A stretch of 64,000 nt of DNA, from positions 10,755,772-10,819,771 of the forward strand of contig NC_044496.1 of the NCBI RefSeq assembly GCF_902362185.1. The letters run 5' to 3'. A model generated the notes under the pieces. That model was given only the letters and a program-made list of their open reading frames with translations. It was not told the DNA's origin and did no database searches. This document shows positions 35,641 to 47,100 of the stretch, in pieces. The first letter of the stretch is position 1. Each line of letters begins with the position of its first letter. The position numbers and the translations under genes were made by a program. Source of the DNA: Chanos chanos. Lineage: Eukaryota > Chordata > Actinopteri > Gonorynchiformes > Chanidae.

Positions 35641-37268
35641 GTAAGTCACTATGTTGTGCTTTAAACATAAAATGTGTCGTTTTGAAAGTACAAGTGACGC
35701 CAGAATCAGACAGCTATTGTTCTCTGGTAATTTTAGTGCTCTTCCAGGTTCTCTTTGTGTTTTGATGTTTGACGTCTCTAACAACTAAACTGAATTTCTC
35801 TTAGTTCAGATTATCTTTGTCAGGAATTTATTTGTAACGCGCAAAGTCTGGTATTTTTATTCGTGATAATAAAGAAGTTGTGATGGGTTTGTTGTTTTTG
35901 TTGTTGTTTGCTTTTGTTTTTTTAGTATTTCGAAAATTAGATCTATTGTGTCCTTACATCTGTCACGGCAGTTTTGCGGTCTAAAAACTATATCTGAAAC
36001 ATGTATAAATGTATCTGTCAATAATAATTGTACACAAACGGTTTATGGAAGGTCAGCGAACAGCTGATTGCTGCTTCCTGTTCAGTGTGGAAGCCGAAAG
36101 CCTCTCTTCCACCTTGCCAAGTTTGTGTGACGTAGCCTGCCTGTGCGTGCGTTACACAAGTACCAAAACATGAGCCTTACAAATAGGTATGTTTACACGG
36201 GAGTTCTCTGTGTTCGCAAGAGAGTACAGAATGTAAAGTAGCCTAACATCAAGGAAGAACAGCGTTTAGACAACGGATTTTCTTTCAGAAGAGGAGTGAT
36301 TTGTCAAAGTACAGGGACACCAGTTTCACGGCACCCTGGCGCACACACATACGAATGATTCGATTGCGTTTTGTAAAATTGTGGGAAAACACAATTTGGC
36401 TTAATTCTGTCAAACACCTCTCCCAAAGAAAACTCAACAAAGAGGCTTTGAATTTAGTATCCTCTTATAAATGGAAGAGTAATAATTTAATTATCGCATG
36501 GAAATGCATGTGTAGGTTACACAATTAGAGGCCAATACATAAGGCAGTTTATTTTAGGACAGGGAAGATACGTGCAGGTACAGTCTAGGAACGGAGCACT
36601 GTAAAGCTTATTTGAGACCATTTTTATTGTAAAAAGCGCTATACAAATAAACTTGAACAATTTTATAAATCAACTGATGCTTTGTCAAGAAAATGCGTGC
36701 CGCTGAGAGATTTTTTAACATAACCTTATAAGGTTACAAAAGGTCCCTGACTCACAGGGTGATGTGTAATATTTATCAAGAGAAGGCAGCCCAAAATATG
36801 GCCTGGATTAAACAGGATTCAAGGGTGCACGCCCGGGCTCCAGATTGATCCTCGGAGTATTCAATTATAAATTTCCCCTAGTCAGGATAAAACAGGCAAA
36901 GCATTCCAGACAGTGTTTTAAAATAAACTCTTAAGGGGGAAAGGACACCAGGTCATGCAGCCCAGCCCTCCCTTGACAGGCTGTTCTGGCTCTAGTGCTG
37001 ATGTGCAGTCGTTAGCACAGGATGAAATTTAGCATTATGCTAAAGGTTATGAAAGGAAGGCTCTGGTGTCTGGAGTGACATGTTATAGTTCCTCAGAGGA
37101 ACTGTTGAACCTTCTCAGGCTAGGGAAAGATTAAAACTAGAAACAGAGTTAAAAATGCACTTTTTTATGTGTTGTTAATTTGTCTGTTGCCTCCAGGGGG
37201 CAGTAATTATTATCTTGTTTGCAGACAACAGCCATTTTAGTACCAAACGAAGAGAAGTCGGCTGCAAC

Positions 37269-38399
37269 ATGATTGGAAAAATATTTGCGCATCTCCTTGG
37301 CAACATGGAGGGGGGAGAACTTACTGACACCAATGCTGTTGAGAATGAGAACTGTGAGGATCTCCTTGAGTTTGAGGATGGGGAATGGGTCATAATTAAT
37401 GTTCATGGTAAGTTACAGCTCAAAAACAGCCTGATCTCAAATAAATCAGCAAAATTTGAGAAATATTCAACAGTTTAAAAAAAAAATCTTTTTTCTTTTT
37501 AATCAAACATATTTGAAATGATACACAGAGTATGACGGTTTCCTTAATGGCTTGTTTTTCTACTGCTATGAAAACATAATAATACATACATGCACTGACA
37601 CTGACATACATATATTATAGATTTATATGCATTTTGGATCGTAGTGACGCTGGTATGTTTTTATGCAGACAACCGTTCCTTTACCTCTGTAGAGGTGGAC
37701 CCACTGGAGAACCTGCTGATTGAACACCCCAGTATGTCTGTCTACCAGATGCGTCATCAGGGAAATGAGGAGGAAGACCTCAGCTCAGATGAGGAAGAGG
37801 TTGACTCTAACAGGTCGGTTTTAAAATTTTGTCGCTTTTTTTCTCCTCAGCATACAGCAGCTGTTTCACCACAATGTTTCTGAGATCTGCTGAAACGTAT
37901 GTGGACAAGAGCTTTTTAGAAACACACAGCAACTTAAAATGTGGACCAAAACAAGAATTTTGTTGGCATGTGGATGACAGTTTGAAATGGGCACAGCAGG
38001 CTTACAAACACCAAGCAGGGATCAAAGGATAGTTTTACAGGGCTCACTGATATACATAGACATCAAAACTCATGTCAGGGGCAAGTCAGTATACGCATTA
38101 TGTTCTAGTATGAAATGACTCTAACCAGTGTTCACGAGGTCATATTCCTACTCCGCGTCATTCCTTACAGGCCCGTGTCAGTCAGACGGCATGTGTCTTG
38201 GAGACTGGCCGCATGGGGCATCCCTGTGCCATGCAGTGATCACCTGCTCTCTGCACAGCGTGCCAGAGTCAACGCAGATCGCAGAAAACTGACCCGCTGT
38301 GCCCTCCACAGGCAAAACCTGTCCAAAATACGCCATTTGCCCTCTGAACGCCGTTATGGTCACTACAAACAGCCAAGCCAACGTCTTTACAACTACTGA
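37269..38399 (+). CDS. TP53INP-family protein, divergent (candidate third paralogue)
   Basis: Member of the p53-inducible nuclear protein family, which shuttles between nucleus and autophagosomes and binds ATG8/LC3 proteins. Coding exons 37269-37407, 37669-37813 and 38171-38399 give 513 nt and 170 residues, against about 240 in TP53INP1 and 220 in TP53INP2. Family signatures are in order: an acidic segment with a LIR-type motif EDGEWVIINV (W40, I43); the hallmark PLENLLIEHPSMSVY at 58-72; an acidic EEEDLSSDEEE stretch; and a basic C-terminus HRQNLSKIR ending QRLYNY. The MDESWFVTPPPCF-type block between LIR and hallmark, present in both human paralogues, is absent: the exon junction falls there. 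The N-terminus (MIGKIFAHLLG) also departs from the usual MFQRL. It is next to ccne1, as TP53INP1 is next to CCNE2 in human. Family call is firm; paralogue identity is open. Confidence 0.9.
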
Positions 38400-39173
38400 G
38401 GATTCTTGGTCCTCCACGCCTTTATGCCACTACTATCTACTGCCGATGAAAATGCTGATCTGAGGCTGCAGCCTGACCAGAGAGGGAATGCCAAATGGGA
38501 CAAGACACCACTAGCTCTGAAGAGTGAAAGTGAAATATGTTGAAATGTTATACCACTATAGGGAGGACAGTGTTGTGTTTGAGTGTGTCAAAAGCAAGAA
38601 AAAAAAAAAAACAAAAAGCAAAAAATAACTGTTTGGTAGAATATTAAAATAGAACTGTTGTGTGAAGCAGTGCAGAGGAAACAAGAGCATACTTGTAGTT
38701 GTAGCTTAGGCACATTGCAGCTTTTGAAATAGCATTCTCTCATTTTATACAGGACACTGCAGGGGGTATGTGGCTTTGTCTGCTTTGCCGTAGATGAGAC
38801 CATTAACAGAGTAGGTGCTTAGCTTGATCTTCATCTTTGTTTTATTTCATTGTGCCTCAACATTTTTTCTACACGTCAAGAATTTCATAGTGAAAACGGA
38901 TATCGGTATGATAATATGTTTGTGTCTGAAGAATTTTTGCATCATTGAACGAAAAACTGTCTGTGAGAACTCAAAATGTATTTCCAAGGCCACTGTGGCT
39001 GGGATTCATCGTGTTTTTGATACTTGTCACACACTGAAAGCCCAAACACATTTGTTATCATTCTGGGCTCTTGCATTTCAAAATGTAGCTTGTAAATATT
39101 GCTTAATGATGCTAGTTTTTGTATATTTGAGTACACGTATTTCCTAAAACATCTTAAAAAAAAAAAAAAAGAA
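38400..39173 (+). other. 3' UTR of the TP53INP-like gene
   Basis: AT-rich sequence from the stop codon to the AATAAA at 39174 with A runs at 38600-38612 and 39156-39170. No other coding sequence was recognised. Confidence 0.6.
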
Positions 39174-39179
39174 AATAAA
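39174..39179 (+). terminator. poly(A) signal of the TP53INP-like gene
   Basis: AATAAA about 775 bases after the stop codon, right after an A-rich stretch. Only five bases separate it from the opposite-strand signal of the BtpA-family gene. Confidence 0.7.
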
Positions 39180-39184
39180 CAAGT

Positions 39185-39190
39185 TTTATT
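39185..39190 (-). terminator. poly(A) signal of the BtpA-family gene
   Basis: TTTATT on the plus strand, AATAAA on the minus strand, 164 bases past the minus-strand stop codon. Cleavage would fall inside the 3' UTR of the convergent TP53INP-like gene. Confidence 0.65.
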
Positions 39191-39353
39191 AAATTATGGT
39201 CTGATACTTTATTCGGTTAGTTAAATGGGCTTGCATCAGTATCATTACATCAGGTTTGTTTTGTACACACACACACCAAAGAACATTTGACCTGTTAGCA
39301 CCTCAAATCTGCTGTGATCCACAAATTTAAATCCAGCATCATTCATGCTCTCT

Positions 39354-42300
39354 TCATTTCCTGAGTTCATGTAGTTTTCCCATGAACTTCTTCACCCTTT
39401 CTGGATCCACGCCATTGGCCCAGTAGCCTCCTTTCTTAAAATGAGAGCCAATGATCATTGCATTAGCATCAAGGTAATGTTCCAAGTTGTCATGAGTCAC
39501 TCCTGAGCCAATCAAAACTGGAATTCTTACAGACTGTGCCACTTCTGCAGAAAAAGAATGTTTTTTGAAGAGTTAAACAATGTCACAAATCACTAGATTT
39601 TGTTAAAAGTCATTGCTAAAGCACATAGCTGATGAAACTGCAGAAATTGCAGTAATACCACAAGTAATCAGTGCAATGCATGTGCTTTCTTCCCTGTTTC
39701 TGTAAAAAAAGATAGAGAAACATAAGGCAATTTACAATGAAATATAGACCCCTGGCAACTGGCTCTCTATCCCCCATCTGAGGACCACGGTGGCCCAGTG
39801 GAACTGAACCAAGGGGGGCGGCACAGGAAACTATCCAAACTAGGCAGCAGGGACAGTGGTAGACTGGGCCAGGCCAGTTTTCCAAGGCTGTGTTTACAGC
39901 CATCCATGCTCACTGGCCATCTGGAAGTGGGATTTAAAAATAGCTGGCGGTGTTGGTGTCTGTATTAGTCTGACTGTGGCTGGTGGATGACAGGCAGGGG
40001 CAGGGTGTAGGCCGTCTGCTCACATCGTACATCTGCCAAGGCCAGCAGACTGCATGGCCTCCCTCTCACACCTAAGCAGGCTGCTCTTTATGGCATGTGT
40101 GCCAGGCATTAAACCCAGTGGGTATCAGAGCCTGACTGTACATGGAATGAGAGAGAAAGAGAATGGATGTGTAAGTGTATGTGTATGTGTGTGAGTAAGC
40201 GTATAAGATGCTAAATAAGGTTGGGTGGCTGTCTACTACTGATGCAGCAATGACAGTATCAAAACAGGAGGGGCATACATATCTGTACGTGTGTCTTTAG
40301 CATAAATACTGTGCATGTCAAATGTAAGCATGGTTATGATGTGCAGCTGTGTCAAAGAGCAGGAGGAAGTGCACGTTTGGGGTGGGGGGTGGGGGATGGG
40401 GATGTTACACGTGTTGTTCTATGCATGTTTGTTGTTAAACATTCATCAAATGAGACAGAGTACACCGTTCCTATGAGACATGTTGGTGTTGAATATCTCA
40501 CTGCCTCTCATCCAAAAGTAGACACAGCCCAAACATAACCAGCCTAGAATTCAAGACAGCAACTGTCCTTGGTGTGCTAGTTTTCCTTAGAGGGCAGAGT
40601 GTCCACTGTATCTACTGTAAACAGCAAACAGCAAACACAGACCACTGGGCATGAGCAGTCCACGAAATGAAAGTTGGAATGATTTGTAATGTTGGTACAC
40701 TATTATAAAGGCACACATCACCTCAGTTTGATTTCTTGGTAGGGCAGCTTACTGATAAGCCAATTACAATGTGGCACTGAGGGGCCAATGTTCCTTTATG
40801 ATGGGTGTGGTACACATTTGTCCATGCTACAATGGTGTATAATGTGGAGCTACACAAAATCAGACTTTTGAAACAAACACACTATCAGCTATCTAAAGAC
40901 GTGCAGATAACAGACAAAAACACATTCACGTTACTTGATATTGTGAAGATAAAAAACATGTTGGAATTCTAAGGCAGTACCAGAACTTTCTGTGGGATTC
41001 ACCTCTGAGTTCTGCCGGGTCTGTTTGGACTCCGGTGGCGGTTCCAGTCACTATGAGCCCGTCAGAGAGGAAGAACTCAGCTGCTCTGGCTGTCTCAGCT
41101 ACACTCACGTCAGAGGTCAGGGAGTGAGCACTAAAACAATATAATCACTTTCACTATTTCCCCCTCACAGACTTGCCCTCGTGTCCTTATCTTTTAATAT
41201 TAAATACTCCGGTGCATTCAGACGTACCTGTGCTTCTTTTTAATGTCCGTAAAAACCTGCACGTTTTCCGCTCCGATCCGTTTCCGATATCGCAAGAGAT
41301 CTCCAGCACATGCATTTAACAAACCCTCATCAGCAACGTGAGAGAAGACAAAACCCTCAGCACGGATAAAATCAAGCCCTGCAACAGAAAAATACATGAC
41401 ACACCTCTTCGTGTATGTAATAGTATTTTTGAGGGTCAGATAAACAGGTTGCATGTTTGCAGTCAAGCTTGCACATGGCCAAATCACAGTGAGTTCAGTT
41501 TAACAGGTATAGACATTTCCATTTGAACAGACATCCCCTCAGAATCTATAGTGTAACATGCAAAACATCGTGTACGTATATATAAAGCATTTGCCGTGGT
41601 GTCCCAATACATAAAAGTGCAACAGTAACACCCCTCAGCATGAGACATCGGTTCAACTACAGTCAGCACGAGCCTACATTCTGAATAATGGTATTAAAGA
41701 GGTATCAACCTGAAGCAAGAGCAACAGCCAAAGCAGCCTGGTTAGCAGCAGACAGGATCTGGATTCCAAGGGGGAGGGAGGGATACATGCCTCTCACTGC
41801 AGCACACACAGCTGTCATCGAAGCACACACTTCTGGGCCCACGTTAAAAGTGTAAGGAACGTCATGCATGTTCTCAATGATCAAACCGTCCTGGTAAACA
41901 ACAGCATATGAACAATGCGCCTATGATGTCCAATGCATTGGGTTGTTATTTTCTTTACATATTCCCATAGTTCAAAACAGTTATGGACATTCATGAGTTC
42001 CAACATGGGTCTTCAGCCTGGTTCTATCAGTGACAAGGTGTTACTGAGTAGGGCCAAGTTAACAATACATTTTGTGTAGCATATTATGGAGTCCCTTAAA
42101 ATAGGCCAAACTAGAAAGAGCAGAATCATCTAACAGTACGGAAAAACCACGTTAATCTCTTGAGAACTGAAGACGATGTTTTTTCAGCACACTGGGTAGG
42201 GGCTCGGCATATGACCTCAACGGGAAGCTGTAGTGACAATTTCCTCTTTCAAACTATTTTCGCGGTGTAAAAGACCTTAAGTAATGTGGCTCTTTATTTT

Positions 42301-42680
42301 TGTTACTTCTTTGCCCCTGAGCCATACAAATTATATCAGTACATAACATTATGAAGCAAACACTCAGTAAGAACTAATATTCAGACATTATATCCAACGC
42401 TGCTGAAGTGCGCTGAACTAAAGTGGTGTTTTGAAAACGCTCACAAGTCCTGCTTGGTGGTAAATTTCCGCTTCTCGGCATGCCTCCTCGGTAATCTCGG
42501 GAACAGTTGCCTTGCACAGTGGGGTGCCTGCAGAAATAAAACAATAAAATATAATAAGACATGTTTTATGGTTTGCAATCGAAATGTGATGCTGCACCAC
42601 GGCATACCCGGCAAGGCTCGAACGTGAATCATGCCAATAATGTTAGCTTTCAAACGTCCAAAGAGATTCACAAACTTCAT
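39354..42680 (-). CDS. BtpA/F13E9.13-family TIM-barrel-like protein
   Basis: Homologue of the BtpA/SgcQ family: cyanobacterial BtpA is linked to photosystem I accumulation, and animal members are named after worm F13E9.13. The animal function is unknown to me. Six coding exons on the minus strand: 42608-42680, 42445-42527, 41710-41890, 41228-41378, 41003-41130 and 39354-39544. They total 807 nt and 268 residues, the usual family length. All introns are GT/AG and phases agree. Signatures: IIGMIHVRALPG near the N-terminus, GLIIENMHDVPY (54-65), GLDFIRAEGFVFSHVADEG, VFTDIKKKH, SDGLIVTGTATG, PVLIGSGVTHDNL and MIIGSHFKKGG near the C-terminus, the strand-loop pattern of a TIM barrel with a phosphate-binding end. 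Start at MKFVNLFG fits bacterial lengths. The frame is open 58 codons further upstream to another ATG, so a presequence cannot be excluded. It is head-to-head with ccne1 and tail-to-tail with the TP53INP-like gene. Confidence 0.92.
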
Positions 42681-42699
42681 ATTTGAGGCTTCTGGAGTA

Positions 42700-43577
42700 A
42701 GGAATGTTCTTGTCACGTGATTGGTCAAAGTTTCTGTTTGCTTTAGTTTAACTGTAATGGAACCGTCATGAATCACTTTGAGGCAGATGTAGTTCAGTTT
42801 GGGACAATATGCCACGTGAATGAATATAAAGTTTTCATATAAGGAAAAGCACAATATTTAAACTTAACTTATTTTTTTTCTTTCGAACAACATGCTGTCA
42901 TATTTTTACGAAGGCGCCACAGTGACCCCTCTTGAGTTGGGTGTGTGGCTGATCGCAAAATAATGACCGCGCATCGCATTTCCTGGACATGACATTCCAA
43001 ACGGTTAAAAGCATGCATTTTTAACTGTGACATTTTCACAAAATGCACTACACAGTGGGTCAGAAAAGGATTATTTAACTGGGCATTGGTTTTGTTTACG
43101 TCCTGATGCCACTAGCCATGTGTTCTCAGCGCACTTCCGGATCCACAGCCCCGCCCGATTCGTCACCTAACCACACCTCTCATTTGCCGGCAAAATTTTG
43201 CAGATTGTTTATACATTTTTAATAATTTACTGCACATTCAAGAGTCTCATTAAATGCTGTCAAGTATCTGTGTTTTCACATATAAACGCGGCATAAAACT
43301 GTCCGAATGTCATGGCCAATATTAGTTGATTTTCCTTGTTGTGGCTTCGGGATTTTAAATCACCCGCTTTGACGGCCCCTTCTATGAGTACAGCGCTTTA
43401 TAAGCCAAGGCGCAAAAACTGTCCGCGCCAGCCCACAATTCACAAGCCCGAGGACGGTGTGCTTGCAAAGCTTACTAATATTGTTTGTGATTAGAATGCT
43501 TCATAAAGGATCATATTAATCGCCGCATCCGAAGGGTTTCTTCAGCTCAGGTTATTTCGACAGAGCATCTTTCTGAG
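42700..43577. promoter_or_regulatory. divergent BtpA-like / ccne1 promoter region with ccne1 noncoding exon
   Basis: Between the two start regions lie an ETS-type ACTTCCGG (43133-43140), a GC box CCCCGCCC (about 43150), a perfect palindrome TTTGCCGGCAAA (about 43182-43193), a TATA-like TTTATAAG (43397-43404) and GGCGCAAAAA (about 43409-43418), which resembles an E2F half-site. A probable ccne1 noncoding exon ends ..TTTCTGAG before GTAAGAAG at 43578; the next exon begins after TGTGCTTAG at 44119. E2F control of cyclin E is established; assignment of these sites is inference. Confidence 0.5.
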
Positions 43578-44156
43578 GTAAGAAGTTTCATTTCTTCCTA
43601 GTTTTTTAGCTTGTTTGCAAGGTATAGCTAAGTAAGTGAGATGAAAAGGCGCCTTATATGACATTCTCGTGGATTGACCACTTCATTTTCGTAGTATTAC
43701 ATACACAGTTATTGAATCGCTTAGATTTTGTTAATTTTTTTAAAACAAAAATACAGCGAATCTGGGTTTATGAAAACGAGGGATTCCCATTGGCTCGGCC
43801 ATTTTCTGACTCCCCTTGGCAGAACAGTGGAAAGTTTTAACTTTTGGGAAAGTTAATCAACATCATAATTCTTCCGGTTTCCATTTGGTGAAAATATGCA
43901 CTTTAAACTATAAATCTGCATATCTGCAAGTTTATCCATTGAGTATTTCGTGTAGTTTTACATCATTTAACATTGTGTCTCTTTCTACTTCCCCGCGCCG
44001 AAAGCCATGGCGTGTGTGCGTACTAGGCTTTGTGAAAACTTAACTTAAGTGGGGGTTGGGAGGTTGGATTATTAAAATAAATGGGAAATTTCTAAAAATA
44101 CACCTTTTTGTGTGCTTAGGCTTTCGCCTCACCAGAGGGACACACGTGGGGATATA

Positions 44157-47100
44157 ATGCCAAGAAAAGGGTGAGTTTCGATTTCAGATACTTTGGTCAA
44201 CTAGTGTCAATCAGTGATTCGAAGAAGTTCGTGAGTTGATCAGTTAGCAGCACGGTAGGATGTAATTAATTTATTTGATCGTCGTAACATGTTGATCGTT
44301 TTCGTCTTTTCAGACTAAAGCCAGAACTAAATATTCCGGCCAATGAAGTTCCCAAAGAAAGCACAGCGCGGTCCAGGAAAAGAAAAGCAGATGTTGCTAT
44401 TGTGAGTTAAATTGGACTGTATATGCAGAAACTTGTTGGCTCGCTATTCTTTCGGACATGCTGTTCTTCCCTTAACAGTTACATACCAAAACACCACGTA
44501 ATCGCTTATTTTCTTACGATCCCTAGCACCTGCAAGATCCAGACGAGGAAGTCACAGAGATGACAAGAAAGAGACAATGTGCATCTCAGGTATGGTAGGC
44601 ATAAGGAATAAGCCTCATAAATTGACATACGTGAGCTCTGGACACCCACGCTACATGTGCGTGAATGCACTTTGAAGAGTTGAATAGATATTTTGTCAAA
44701 TTCCTTCTCATTTTTGTATTTTTTGATCCACTGAACAATGCAGGATAGCGCTCTGAACTCTGTCCAATGGTTACAAACACAAATAAATTGTAATTCATAT
44801 AAATGATGGTTCTAGTCTTTCTTGACTCATTCACTGATGTAGTATTTTAAAATCCTTTCTATAAACTTGAATTATGTAATTTTGAATAGACCTGTGTGTA
44901 TTAACTACAGCTGTGACAAGGCCTTCCTTTGACTTGAAAGCTGCCATTGTGCCGTTTAGGTGACTGCTGTAGCTTTGGGGCCCGGCCTGTTTGTGGAAGA
45001 CGGGAAGGTGTTTCTGTTTTTGTTCGTTGGGGAGCTTATCTTTTCATTTTTTTTTTCCATTTATCGTTCTCGTCTTGCTCAGGCGTGCTGGAATCCAGAC
45101 ACAGGTTACACAAGCCCATGCAGGCGGATCCCTACGCCTGATGAAGTCGAGGAACCAGTTATCATAAGTGACGTTGGATTCTCCACGTTTACCTCAATCA
45201 TTTATGCCACCCCAACTAGATCCTCCCCTCTCCCAACCTTGTGGTGAGTCCTGTGTAACACTCAGATGGGCAAATGTCATGTTTCTGCTTAGGGGCACAC
45301 ATGTTTCCCTCAAATATGGAAAGTATGAGATGAGGATGGTACCAAAGAGGAGCCCTAAGCTTTAATGTGCATGACCGTTTGATGAGGGCGGGCAGTTTTA
45401 ATACCTACAAACCGCTTACCTTCCCCCATCCTTTTTCCACATCCTTCCATTTTTTATGTCTTCTCAGAATGTGTAGACTGCAAAGAATCTGCTCTCCTCA
45501 GAGAGAGGTCAAACAAAATGATTTCTATTCCAGTATGAGTCTTCATGTTTGTTAAAGTGCATGAAAATCCTGAACTCTGTGTATATCCAAATCCTTGTGC
45601 CAGACATTAGCGTTGACCTCTTGTTTGTTTTTCGACCATTTTGCCACAGTTGGGCAAGTAAGGATGATGTGTGGAACAACTTGCTTAAGAAGGACAAAGC
45701 TTATCATCGAAATACTCGTGTCATGGAACGACACCCAAACTTACAGCCGAAAATGAGAGCCATTCTCCTGGATTGGCTTGTGGAGGTGTGTAAATGGCTA
45801 TCTGTCATGTAAACATCCATTCTGTAAATACCTTGAACAAACACACTGTTACAAGCATTGGACTCTTTACATTTAAACGTGTGATACAAAACCACAGGAG
45901 CTTAATTCATTGTTTGTCAAACAGGTGCTAGTTTAAGTGATTTTTTTTTTGTTGTTGTTTTGTTTTCTGTCTATCTAACTTTCTTGAGGGTCTTTAGGAG
46001 CTTGCTGTTGATGTGCACTCACAGAGTTAGATTAGCCTATTAGTATAATTAGCATTAGCTGATTACCATAGGTTGGAAAAAATGCACAAGTTAAAAATGA
46101 AGCCACCCCTCAACTGGCTACAGAAACATGTGGTTTAGAATGTTTTATTGTGTTTTCTTTTAACTTTTTGGTGCTATATGGATTCACACTTTTTTAATTC
46201 TTTTTTCAGGTATGTGAGGTTTATAAGCTGCACAGAGAAACATTCTACCTGGCCCAAGATTACTTTGACCGCTTCATGGCCACACAACAGAATGTCGTTA
46301 AAACAACGTTGCAGTTAATTGGCATTTCTGCACTTTTTGTGGCTGCCAAAATGGAGGTAAGTTCTGAAATGAGATGATCATGAAATTTCCTCATGAAAAA
46401 TAATTCCTTTAACATAATTCAACTGCCTTGACCAGTAGATGGCTTTGACTGCATCTGAATGATCTTTCCTCAGGTAGGATTGAGAGTTTGAGTCTGCATT
46501 TTAATAAAATGATACTGAATTGTTCTATAGGAAATCTACCCTCCTAAAGTGCACCAGTTTGCCTACGTAACGGACGGTGCCTGCAATGAGGATGAGATTC
46601 TCAGTATGGAGATAATAATTATGAAGGTAGGTTTTCTTGTTAGATGAAAGTCTGGTACATCCAGCTGTATACATACCTACATACTCAGTAGGTGATTTGT
46701 AGGAGGATGGGGGGGATGCCATCCCCCTTGTAAGCAAAATAACCAATATACACCCCCCTTGTTAACCTGCCATCCCCTTATATACTCTGTAGAGTAGTGT
46801 CAGTGACCACTGGGCCACACCCCCCCCCCCCCCCCCCCTGTTAAAAAACAACAAATGTACATACTCTTGACTTTTAGAGGTGTGTCACACACTACTTGTA
46901 ACTCTTTTTTTTCATATCAGGAGATCCTTTGATTAACCCAGAGTTTGTTTCCTGTTTGTGGTAAAGCTAGATTGTACTTCAAGGCATACATCTCGTACTT
47001 AGAGACTCCGCCACAACAATTCTGTGACCTGATTTTTGCCTGCATTTTAGTTCATAGCTTTGGTAGCACTCCCTAAGCTTGTTGACATTTTCACTCTACT

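Noticed and set aside
42681-42854. 58-codon upstream extension of the BtpA-family protein
   Set aside because: Not like family sequences and not clearly a mitochondrial presequence; kept only as an alternative start.
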